Below, in pieces: positions 1 through 6,410 of a stretch of DNA of 9,455 nucleotides. How positions within the stretch are numbered: position 1 is the stretch's first letter; each line of letters starts with the position of its first letter. The stretch comes from Pseudorhodobacter sp. Its GTDB lineage: Bacteria > Pseudomonadota > Alphaproteobacteria > Rhodobacterales > Rhodobacteraceae. The DNA lies in NCBI GenBank assembly GCA_014378345.1, contig JACMNW010000282.1, positions 1 through 9,455 on the forward strand. The letters run 5' to 3'. A program made the translations under genes and the position numbers. A model generated the notes under the pieces. The model searched no databases. It was not told where the DNA came from and saw only the letters and a list, made by a program, of their open reading frames with translations.

Positions 1-212
1 GTCTGGCGTAAGAATCCCGATCCTTCAGGCAGTTTTACGAACAACCCGCCCTGCCCTTTGACAGGCCGGTCCGCCACGGCGCGGTAGATCGCGCCCGGCA
101 AGGCCGCATCGCCCGCAGGATCAATCGCCAGATCGTCCAGCACGCCGTCGATGATCAGCGCTGCCGCAGCCTGATCGCCAATCATATCCAGAACCACGAT
201 ACGGCCCTTCAT
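1..212 (-). CDS. rng: Ribonuclease E/G family protein, N-terminal part (runs off window)
   Basis: The first 70 codons of an ORF that continues past the left edge. The product starts MKGRIVVLDMIGDQ and contains AIYRAVADRPVKGQGGLFVK, which fits the start of the short alphaproteobacterial RNase E/G proteins (the beginning of their S1-like RNA-binding region). Such enzymes cleave single-stranded RNA endonucleolytically in rRNA maturation and mRNA turnover. The catalytic residues lie beyond the window and cannot be checked. The ATG at 212-210 overlaps the TGA of maf (ATGA), implying translational coupling. The identity rests on the family-like N-terminus and on the infA-maf-rng order, which I know from Rhodobacteraceae. 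An rne-type paralogue cannot be excluded. Confidence 0.75.
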   Translation of the reverse strand, partial: MKGRIVVLDMIGDQAAAALIIDGVLDDLAIDPAGDAALPGAIYRAVADRPVKGQGGLFVKLPEGSGFLRQ

Positions 213-790
213 AGATCGCCCTTCCAGACCGGATAGCCCGCTGTGGCCAGCAAAGCCGCCGTTTCCGCAACGGGCAATCCCATTATCGCAGAGAACGACC
301 CCGATATCCATGGAATGAACGCCGCTGCCATGCCTTGAATGGCGTAGCCCCCCGCCTTGCCCTGCCAATCATTGCTGGCAAGATAGGCGTTCAGTTCATT
401 GTCTGAAAGTCGTTTCATCTTCACCGCACTTTCCACCTCGCGCGACCAAACCTTGTCACCCCTCCGCACGGCGATGGCAGTGATCACTGTATGGCGGCGG
501 CCGCCCAAGGCCAGCAAAAACTCAGCCGCCTGCCCCGCATCACGTGGCTTGCCCATAATCCGGCGGCCAAGGGCGACGGTGGTGTCAGCACAAAGGATGA
601 TATCATCACACCCACCTGCAACTGCAGCGGCCTTTTCACGGGCTATGCGGGCACAATAGGGGCGTGGAAGCTCGCCTTTGTGGGGGTCTTCGTTGATGTC
701 CGGCGGAAGCACCGCGTCCGGGATGATCCCAAGCTGGCCCAGCAATTCCAATCGCCGCGGGCTCGCCGATCCGAGTATCAGCCGTATCAT
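209..790 (-). CDS. maf: Maf family nucleoside triphosphate pyrophosphatase
   Basis: A 193-residue protein, the normal length for Maf. Family motifs appear in order: the phosphate-binding LGSASPRR (residues 6-13), the catalytic-region ADTTV (68-72), GKP (80-82), GGYAIQG, and GSFSAIMGLP near the C-terminus. Maf proteins hydrolyse non-canonical or selected nucleoside triphosphates to the monophosphate and pyrophosphate in the cytoplasm, and are linked to nucleotide-pool cleaning and septum control. I cannot decide between the dTTP/UTP and m7GTP subgroups by eye. The ATG at 790-788 follows infA after a 55-nt spacer that contains a hairpin; I see no strong Shine-Dalgarno site. The stop overlaps the next start (ATGA), so maf and rng are probably one translation unit. 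Confidence 0.93.
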   Translation of the reverse strand: MIRLILGSASPRRLELLGQLGIIPDAVLPPDINEDPHKGELPRPYCARIAREKAAAVAGGCDDIILCADTTVALGRRIMGKPRDAGQAAEFLLALGGRRHTVITAIAVRRGDKVWSREVESAVKMKRLSDNELNAYLASNDWQGKAGGYAIQGMAAAFIPWISGSFSAIMGLPVAETAALLATAGYPVWKGDL

Positions 791-805
791 TTTGAAAGGG
801 CTTCA

Positions 806-832
806 CCGGAAAACCAGTTCCCACGTTTCCGG
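806..832 (-). promoter_or_regulatory. Hairpin in the infA-maf spacer
   Basis: CCGGAAA at 806-812 is perfectly complementary to TTTCCGG at 826-832, giving a 7-bp stem with a 13-nt loop inside the 55-nt spacer between infA and maf. No T-run follows it on the minus strand, so it is not a classic terminator. It could protect or process the infA message or lower read-through into maf. The structure is seen in the sequence; the role is inference. Confidence 0.35.
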
Positions 833-845
833 GCGCGCCAATTCA

Positions 846-1064
846 TTACTTGAAGCGGTAGTTGATGCGACCCTTGGACAGGTCATAGGGGGTCATCTCG
901 ACCTGCACCTTATCGCCCGCAAGAACCCGGATGCGGTTTTTGCGCATTTTCCCCGCCATCACGGCAATCAATTCATGGCCATTATCAAGCTCGACCTTGA
1001 ATGTCGCGTTGGGCAGAAGTTCCTTCACGACACCGGGGAATTCGAGAATGTCTTCTTTGGCCAT
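846..1064 (-). CDS. infA: Translation initiation factor IF-1
   Basis: A 72-residue protein from MAKEDILEF to GRINYRFK. This is the full usual length of bacterial IF-1 and consists of a single S1-like OB fold; typical stretches include GHELIAVMAGKMRKNRIRV and MTPYDLSKGRI. IF-1 binds the A site of the 30S subunit and works with IF-2 and IF-3 in initiation. The open frame extends further upstream to 1142, but the ATG at 1064 matches the family start exactly and has a GGAG site at 1073-1070, 5 nt before it. It is the first gene of the infA-maf-rng run, behind a long leader. Confidence 0.97.
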   Translation of the reverse strand: MAKEDILEFPGVVKELLPNATFKVELDNGHELIAVMAGKMRKNRIRVLAGDKVQVEMTPYDLSKGRINYRFK

Positions 1065-1490
1065 GGTTGCTCCAATAGGGGTCCGGCCCGCTTTTGAAGC
1101 AGGCATCCGGGGGCGTATGCGCTGCTTGCATGGGGTTTTCAAGCGGAAAATGGCGGTATTGCCCGCAATGCGCGCGGGCCAACAGACATGGCAGGTAAGT
1201 CAAGCCTCAGGGAATATTGGATTTGTGCAGTTTTGCAAGAGAAGCGTCAGCTTTTTAGGCATGGTACCAGCTGCCCTTCGCGGATCCCGCGACGCCCCCG
1301 CACATACCCGGATAAGGTGGCCCAGCTTGCCCTTAACCGAAGGCTTTTATGTTATAAAATGGCGGAGGGAAAAGGACGGCGGTCCAACCTTCTCTGGCGA
1401 TTAAACGTTGACCTATAGTGAAAAAATCAGGTCTGGCAGCTGTATAACCTTATTCTTTGGCTTCTCAATTTCCATTGATCCAAACACACC
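1065..1490. other. Gene-free leader between AI-2E transporter and infA
   Basis: This 426-base stretch has only short open frames with no recognisable product. On the minus strand it holds the presumed infA leader, including an inverted repeat GCCCGC (1161-1166) / GCGGGC (1174-1179) with a 7-nt loop and no T-run. An A6 run at 1423-1428 (U6 on the minus strand) lies just past a weak AGGT/ACCT pairing about 65 bases beyond the AI-2E stop. That is at best a poor terminator for the transporter genes. Confidence 0.5.
1211..1238 (-). promoter_or_regulatory. Possible sigma-70-like promoter for infA
   Basis: On the minus strand, TTGCAA (1238-1233) and TATTCC (1216-1211) are separated by 16 bp. This would start a transcript near 1204 with a leader of about 140 nt before infA. 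Matches of this quality are common by chance, so this is only the best candidate I can see in the leader. Confidence 0.22.
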
Positions 1491-2552
1491 TCATTCTAAG
1501 TCGGGAATGGGCGTTGATACGTCGTGGCGCTTCCAAAGTTCTACAAACAACATCGTCATGGTCGCAGCCAGTGGACCAAGAATAAAGCCCGGCGCTCCAA
1601 ACAGCAAAAGGCCGCCGATAATTGAAATGAACGCAGGAACAGTATGCAGGCGCAGACGGTTGCCGACAAACATCGGCCGCAGGACGTTGTCTATGCCGCC
1701 AACCACAATCCCGCCCCAGACTGCAAGAATGATCGCGCGTAGCCAGCTTCCATTTAGAATGAGCAGGATGGTTGCCGGTATCCAGACAATGAAAGCGCCA
1801 AGGACTGGCACGATTGACAGCAGGCCCATCACCAACCCCCAAAGGAGTGGCGTGGGAAGACCCAGAACCCAAAACATCAGGCCACCGAGCGACCCCTGAA
1901 TTGCCGCAACCGCAAGGGTACCGTAAACCGTCGCATGCACCGTTTCTGCAACCCGCCGCAGCAGTTGTTCGGTTTCGGGTTTCGTCAGCGGCAGCCACGC
2001 CATTATCATGGTTTTGGCAGCCAGCCTGTCGCGCAGGAAGTAAAATAGCAGGTAGAAGGTGATGAACACCTCTACCGCCTGAAGCAACGATCCCTTAACG
2101 AAGATCGCCCCAAGATTGCTGAGCCAGGTCGCAGAGGCTGTTATGATCGACGGCAAATCAAACTGCTTGTCGATCCACGAGCCCAAGGGTGCAAGGGCAG
2201 GATGGCTGTCGAGCAGGGCCTGAAGTTCGCCGCTCTCGACACGAGCCTGAAGCGACAGAATACCTGACGCGGCTTCCGTGATAAGGCGTTCAACCACAAA
2301 TGCCGCAGGAGCAACCACAACGACAACCACAATGGCAGTCGACACCAAGGCCGCGAAGTTTGGGTGTTTAATGATCTTTTCAACTCTGGCGTGGAGCGGT
2401 GAAAAGAGGATCGCCAGCGTCAGCGCCCAGGTGATTGCCCCCAGAAAAGGCCACGCGATCAGAACGCAGATAAGAATGCCGGCAACGCTGGCGACTGCCA
2501 AGGCCAAGCGTTCGAAACGGCTGGTGCGGGGTGATCCGGCGCTTTGTTTCAT
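1491..2552 (-). CDS. AI-2E family transporter (PF01594-type membrane protein)
   Basis: About 353 residues, the usual length for the family. Hydrophobic segments alternate with a long amphipathic central part. The hallmark C-terminal half includes SIVPVLGAFIVWIPA (residues about 246-260), GIDNVLRPMFVGNRLRLH (286-303) and ISIIGGLLLFGAPGFILGPL (310-329). The family includes the autoinducer-2 exporter TqsA and several Na+/H+ antiporters, so the substrate is open; a quorum-signal role should not be assumed. I chose the ATG at 2552, 4 nt after the permease stop (TGA 2559-2557), because the longer frame begins with TTG at 2567 inside that gene. No clear Shine-Dalgarno site precedes it, so translation is probably coupled to the permease. 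Confidence 0.88.
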   Translation of the reverse strand: MKQSAGSPRTSRFERLALAVASVAGILICVLIAWPFLGAITWALTLAILFSPLHARVEKIIKHPNFAALVSTAIVVVVVVAPAAFVVERLITEAASGILSLQARVESGELQALLDSHPALAPLGSWIDKQFDLPSIITASATWLSNLGAIFVKGSLLQAVEVFITFYLLFYFLRDRLAAKTMIMAWLPLTKPETEQLLRRVAETVHATVYGTLAVAAIQGSLGGLMFWVLGLPTPLLWGLVMGLLSIVPVLGAFIVWIPATILLILNGSWLRAIILAVWGGIVVGGIDNVLRPMFVGNRLRLHTVPAFISIIGGLLLFGAPGFILGPLAATMTMLFVELWKRHDVSTPIPDLE

Positions 2553-2556
2553 CCGG

Positions 2557-3786
2557 TCAACGCACAATCAGATCGAGCAAAAGCAACCCGATGCTTGAAA
2601 CAAGGCCCGCAACAGGCACCCACCCCGGACAGACAAACACATGTTCAGGCGCAGCGGTCTCCAGAGACTTTATGCGTATCAGGGTGATGTTGATGATTGC
2701 AAAGACCACAAGCGTGAAACGGGCAGTCAGATCAGCGAGCCCGGCCAACGGAACCGCCAGTGCCAAAGCCAGAATTGCTGCGACCCCGATCGCGGTGGCC
2801 AGCAGTGGCGTGCCGGTTCTGGCATTCAGATGCGTCAGGACCTTGGGCAGATTGCCTTGGGTCGCCAGCCCGTAAAGCACCCGCGAGATCATGATGACAT
2901 GCACGATGATGCCGTTGAGTGTTGCTATGACGGCGATCACACTCATGGTCTTCAGCGGCATCCCCGTCAGTCGTTCGAACACCAGCGCCAAGGGGGCAGT
3001 GGATCTGGCAAGCTCGTCCAGTGGCACTGCAACCACAGCCACCCAGACCACCAGCGCATATACCAGAGCGGTTATTCCAAGTGTCAGGAAAAGCGCCCAA
3101 GGCAGGGTGCGCGATGGGTTCTTCATCTCCTCGGCGACATTGACCAGATGTTCAAAGCCGATGAAGGCAAACACCGCGATCAGGGTGGTTCCCGAAAGCC
3201 CGACCCATATTGCGATATCGCCTGACGCAGGCCATATCTCCGGCAGGCGGGTCACAACCCCGCTGCCCGCCCAGAAGCCGGTTGCGATGATCACCATCAG
3301 CCCGCCAAGTTCGATAAGGGTCATTGTGCCGGCCAAGGTGACGGATTGGCGGGTCGATAGACACGCCACCAGCCCCATCGACACCACGACAAGCGTGATG
3401 ATCCATTGCGCCGGCAGATCAACAAACACGCCAAGATAGCCCGCGCTGCCGACGCTGATCGTGGCCGCCGAGATCGTCGCGGTCAACACGACCAGCAACC
3501 CCATGATCAAGCTGAGCCACGGTCGGTTAAACGCTTTTTCAACATAGGCCGCTTCGCTTGCGCTGACCGGCATGCGCGTCCCAAGTTCGGCGAAAGACGC
3601 GGCGCTGAACGACATGACCAGCGCGGCCACAACGAAGGCCAGCGGCGCATGCATGCCGCTTCTTCCCGCAGCGATACCAACCAGCACATAAATGCCCGCG
3701 CCAATAGTCACGCCGAGGCCGTAAAGCACTGCAAGTAAAAGCGTCAGTGAACGCTTCAGATTCTGGGGCGGAGCAGACTCTAACAC
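2557..3786 (-). CDS. APC superfamily amino acid permease
   Basis: A 409-residue, highly hydrophobic protein with about 12 predicted membrane spans. Family signatures are the glycine-rich first helix GVTIGAGIYVLVG (residues 25-37) and the cytoplasmic loop FIGFEHLVNVAEEMKNPSR (208-226), whose E-E-x-K-N-P-x-R pattern is typical of APC transporters. It is expected to import an amino acid or polyamine or exchange one for another; specificity cannot be read from the sequence. It is slightly short for the family. The start is GTG at 3786, preceded by AGGAAG about 6 nt upstream. It lies immediately before the AI-2E gene and is probably cotranscribed with it. The upstream side borders the cytochrome b561 relic. 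Confidence 0.88.
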   Translation of the reverse strand: MLESAPPQNLKRSLTLLLAVLYGLGVTIGAGIYVLVGIAAGRSGMHAPLAFVVAALVMSFSAASFAELGTRMPVSASEAAYVEKAFNRPWLSLIMGLLVVLTATISAATISVGSAGYLGVFVDLPAQWIITLVVVSMGLVACLSTRQSVTLAGTMTLIELGGLMVIIATGFWAGSGVVTRLPEIWPASGDIAIWVGLSGTTLIAVFAFIGFEHLVNVAEEMKNPSRTLPWALFLTLGITALVYALVVWVAVVAVPLDELARSTAPLALVFERLTGMPLKTMSVIAVIATLNGIIVHVIMISRVLYGLATQGNLPKVLTHLNARTGTPLLATAIGVAAILALALAVPLAGLADLTARFTLVVFAIINITLIRIKSLETAAPEHVFVCPGWVPVAGLVSSIGLLLLDLIVR

Positions 3787-3877
3787 TATCGTCTTCCTGT
3801 AAAATCTTAGCCGATGTTAGCGCCGCACCGACGATCTGAATTGATGCAGGTTACCAGCCCCGGTCATTCAATAACTT

Positions 3878-3997
3878 TTACTCAGGTCTGACCATACCCA
3901 TCAGCAGACCATCTTTGCGCCAGAACTGGTGATACAGCGAGGCGGCGACAGGCAGCGCAATCAGGCCGAGGAACACAGGCTTGGCCCTTGTCGTCGG
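3878..3997 (-). pseudogene. 3' remnant of a cytochrome b561 gene
   Basis: The minus strand reads about 39 codons ending VFLGLIALPVAASLYHQFWR KDGLLMGMVRPE before a TAA at 3880-3878. This resembles the last membrane helix and tail of bacterial cytochrome b561 proteins, which in my memory read roughly LIALHVAAALYHQFVRKDGL. The frame is closed upstream by a TAG at 4000-3998, and no start or ribosome site fits, so about four fifths of the gene is missing. The heme-ligand histidine expected in the helix is a proline here (codon at 3952-3950). It lies in the spacer between the CPBP protease and the APC permease. Confidence 0.6.
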
Positions 3998-4082
3998 CTA
4001 GACGTGGTTGGTTGGCAAAGTCTGTCGTCCGTCGGCCTATACTCGCGTAAGCTATTTTTCAATATATAAGGCAAATTTAGGT

Positions 4083-4898
4083 TCATAATCGAGGGGTGCT
4101 CTGCTTTCCCGGTTGTGTTATGCTCGTGATCCTTGGGTCATATTCCGACAGCCGGACAATGCCCACAACCGTAACCAACAGCACTCCGCACATGATAAGC
4201 GGATCATACCAAGGATCGAAGTTGGCGAATACTCCCCAGACAGAATTGCTCATCATGTGAAACAGCACGGCGACCACGATGCTGTGCCCGGTGTTTACAA
4301 ACAGCCAGACGATGATGATCCGCATGCACACCATGCCCCCGCCTTGCCAGACGATCCATTCCGCACTGCGCCCCATCAACGCAAACGGGATAACATGCCA
4401 CAGCGCCCAGATCACACCGATCATCAGGGCTGCCTGCAGCGCTGAGTAGCGGCGAATAAGGCGAGGATAGGCGTAGGCTTGCCAACCCAGCTCCTCACCG
4501 ACCGCTCCAATGAAGAATACCGCGAAGCTGCCTGTGACTGCCATAATCGGAAACAGATGCAATCCGGGAAGAGTGGTACCCGTCAGCCAGAGGATGCCCG
4601 CCGTCAGGGCAAAGGCTAAAGGCATGATGCTTAGTGCGGCGATGACCCAGCCGGCATGGGGGATGCGGTGGGCATCAACGGCTTGCCCCGCAAAATGCAA
4701 CGTCGCGGGCAGGCCGCCATGCCGATAAGCCAACAGCCCTGCGGCGACCATCGGCACCACCGCCATTATGGCGCTGATCGGCAAGGCGGGCGCGAACGGC
4801 AGTGGGTACCCGGTGATCCCAAGCGCATAGAACGGCAAGGACAGAACAAGCACCAACCCAAAGAACTGCCCGACAGTGCCCGCTTTGCGCATGCTCAC
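4083..4898 (-). CDS. CPBP family intramembrane glutamic endopeptidase
   Basis: A 271-residue protein with about seven or eight membrane helices. The conserved CPBP (CAAX protease and bacteriocin-processing, formerly ABI) motifs are present: motif 1 GEELGWQAY (134-142, with the paired glutamates 135-136), motif 2 WALWH (164-168) and motif 4 HMMSN (His214, Asn218). Members cleave within the membrane or mature peptides; some give self-immunity to bacteriocins. The target here is unknown. The start is GTG at 4898, overlapping the stop of the upstream DUF6544-like gene (GTGA); an ATG two codons later (4892) is an alternative. All catalytic motifs look intact, in contrast to the broken genes nearby. 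Confidence 0.87.
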   Translation of the reverse strand: MSMRKAGTVGQFFGLVLVLSLPFYALGITGYPLPFAPALPISAIMAVVPMVAAGLLAYRHGGLPATLHFAGQAVDAHRIPHAGWVIAALSIMPLAFALTAGILWLTGTTLPGLHLFPIMAVTGSFAVFFIGAVGEELGWQAYAYPRLIRRYSALQAALMIGVIWALWHVIPFALMGRSAEWIVWQGGGMVCMRIIIVWLFVNTGHSIVVAVLFHMMSNSVWGVFANFDPWYDPLIMCGVLLVTVVGIVRLSEYDPRITSITQPGKQSTPRL

Positions 4899-5755
4899 GG
4901 CGCATACTCATACGAAATCGTGTCAATCGTGCCTTTGAAATACGGCTTTTCCGCCTGCGGCGTGATGTACAGCGCCTCGCCGGTCAGGGGCACGCGCATG
5001 CCGTCGCGGGTCTGATAGTCCGACATCCGGCATTCCCACGGCATCAGCACGGTGGCTGTACCTACAGTTGTCGCGCGGCCGTCCACATGGATGGCCGTGA
5101 TCAGACCATCTGCGCCAAACCGGAACAGCATCGTCACGCTGATCGGCCCATCGGTCATGGTGCCTTGCGCCGATGTGTCATCCACCGCCTGCCAGACCAC
5201 GCCCTGACTGGGCAACAGGGCAGTCGGGAACCACACGCTTTCGGCAAAATGGCGCAGCAATTCACCCCGGGCAATCTCGCCTGTTCCTTGCAGTGTGCCC
5301 ATCGCGAAAAGCCCAAGGACCGTCGGGCGCAGTAACCCTTCGCCTGCGATAAACGCATCCACGACGCGCACCGGCACGCCGGGGGCCATTGCAATGTTTG
5401 CATCCCAGACAAAGCCGGGCCGTGCAGTCGTAAAGGCTTGCGTCGCGGTAAAGGGTTTCCACAGATCAGCTGTCTTGCCCAATTTGAACATGCCGCTTTG
5501 GGTCAGCGACACGGCGGTGACGATCGGCTGCCCGTTGGTCAGCACGGCGCGGAAATAGCGCTGCACCGGGGCGGGCACGCTTGCCAGTTCATCCGGTGAA
5601 TAGCGCGAAATGCTGGGGGTCATCCGCCCCGCATTCAGCCGGGCCACCAGATCGCGCGAGGTACCAGACCAGCGCCACGCGCCAAAGGCAAAGGCTGCGG
5701 CATAGGCCGCTCCAAGGCCCGCGATAACGAAAAGCGTCGATTTCAGCAGGGTCAT
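4895..5755 (-). CDS. DUF6544/DUF6920-like protein with an N-terminal membrane anchor
   Basis: A 286-residue protein with one N-terminal hydrophobic helix (residues about 5-26), probably a signal anchor, followed by a beta-rich domain. Family-like stretches are SVPAPVQRYFRAVL (59-72), HFAESVWFPTALLPSQGVVW (169-188) and the late FKGTIDTISYEYAP. This pattern matches the DUF6544/DUF6920 proteins as I remember them; their function is not known, though the shape suggests a lipid- or ligand-binding periplasmic fold (inference). I chose the ATG at 5755 rather than the upstream TTG at 5800 because AGGAA lies about 6 nt before it. A run of nine A residues (minus strand, 5773-5765) sits directly before that site. 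The stop overlaps the CPBP start. Confidence 0.78.
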   Translation of the reverse strand: MTLLKSTLFVIAGLGAAYAAAFAFGAWRWSGTSRDLVARLNAGRMTPSISRYSPDELASVPAPVQRYFRAVLTNGQPIVTAVSLTQSGMFKLGKTADLWKPFTATQAFTTARPGFVWDANIAMAPGVPVRVVDAFIAGEGLLRPTVLGLFAMGTLQGTGEIARGELLRHFAESVWFPTALLPSQGVVWQAVDDTSAQGTMTDGPISVTMLFRFGADGLITAIHVDGRATTVGTATVLMPWECRMSDYQTRDGMRVPLTGEALYITPQAEKPYFKGTIDTISYEYAP

Positions 5756-5864
5756 TTGTGTTCCTTTTTTTTTCAGTCTGACTTTTGCTTGTGGGGCCAA
5801 AAAACGCCAAAGATGTCGAAAGCCAACGTGACTGGCCCAACAGTTGCCGAAGTGACCGAAAACA

Positions 5865-5981
5865 TCGTGACAGATCGAACCCTCTGCTTGCCATGATGGT
5901 CAGGATCGCGCCCCAGCTGATGGCGAAGGTCAGTGCAAAAAATACCATTAGCGGGTGACGTTGAAAGAAATTCCGGATCAT
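5865..5981 (-). pseudogene. 5' remnant of a second CPBP protease gene
   Basis: From the ATG at 5981 about 39 codons read MIRNFFQRHPLMVFFALTFA ISWGAIL and end near RGFDLSR. This is the characteristic first helix of CPBP-family proteases. After that the frame turns into non-membrane sequence and stays open into the DUF6544-like gene without any catalytic motif, so the rest of the gene is gone. The ATG overlaps the TGA of the hydrolase relic upstream (ATGA), showing that the two were once an operon pair. The ~100 bases between this fragment and the DUF6544 start may contain another gene's tail (a frame ending WPHKQKSD, stop near 5773), which I cannot identify. Confidence 0.6.
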
Positions 5982-6410
5982 GGCCCGCCTGCCGCCCCGG
6001 CAGGCTTAATAAGCCCGGCAATCGCATCCATTACATCCTCATTGTGCCCGGTCCACGTGTGCCCCCCCCCCGGTCTCGAACCCCAAGAACCTGGCCCCGG
6101 CAATCCGGGCAGCCATGTGTTCCGCGCTGGCGTAGGTACCATAACGGTCGTCGCGCGCGCTGATGATCAGGGTTGGGGCCTGCACCAGATTCAGCCGGGC
6201 CCGGGCCATGGATTTACCTGCCGCTGTGTCATAGCGCAATCCGGCGGCACGGGCCTTTAACGGCAAGATCGTGTTCATCATCGCGTTGATCCGTGCCTGT
6301 TCAGACAGCTTGCGGTGTCCAGCAATTCAGGTGGCGTCGCCAACACGGTGCCGATCAGCTGTCCGCGCGCCACATGCAGCCCCGACCCAGAACAGGAAAT
6401 CCGATCCGAT
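5978..6410 (-). pseudogene. Alpha/beta hydrolase, C-terminal half with three frame breaks
   Basis: Stitching three frames gives a coherent alpha/beta hydrolase C-terminal half: SDFLFWVG LHVARGQLIG, then TVLATPPELLDTAS, LSEQARINAMMNTILPLKAR, APTLIISARDDRYGTYA with the acidic catalytic region, and ETGG HTWTGHNEDVMDAIAG with the catalytic His. Frame changes lie at the C4 run 6380-6383 (one extra base), near 6308-6312 (one missing base) and in the C10 run 6062-6071 (one extra base). The N-terminal half with the nucleophile serine is absent. The 5' end is joined in frame to the tail of the PAF-AH-like gene. The TGA at 5980-5978 overlaps the CPBP relic start. The type of substrate cannot be told. 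Confidence 0.72.

Noticed and set aside
1161..1179. GC-rich inverted repeat as a terminator
   Set aside because: No T-run follows on either strand and it lies within the presumed infA leader.
1188..1418. Plus-strand 76-codon ORF in the infA leader
   Set aside because: No ribosome site, no recognised product, basic low-complexity composition.
1465..1998. Minus-strand ORF of 177 codons inside the AI-2E gene
   Set aside because: It overlaps a well-supported transporter in another frame and has shadow composition.
1491..2552. Quorum-sensing export role for the AI-2E-family gene
   Set aside because: The family name is historical. Many members are ion antiporters, and no luxS or lsr-type gene lies in the window.
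2641..3225. Plus-strand ORF of 194 codons opposite the permease
   Set aside because: It has the Gln/His/Arg-rich composition expected from the complement of a membrane-protein gene and no motif.
5589..5981. A 130-codon ORF starting with the CPBP helix
   Set aside because: Only the first ~39 codons resemble a CPBP protein. The rest is out-of-frame spacer and DUF6544 coding sequence, so it is reported as a remnant.
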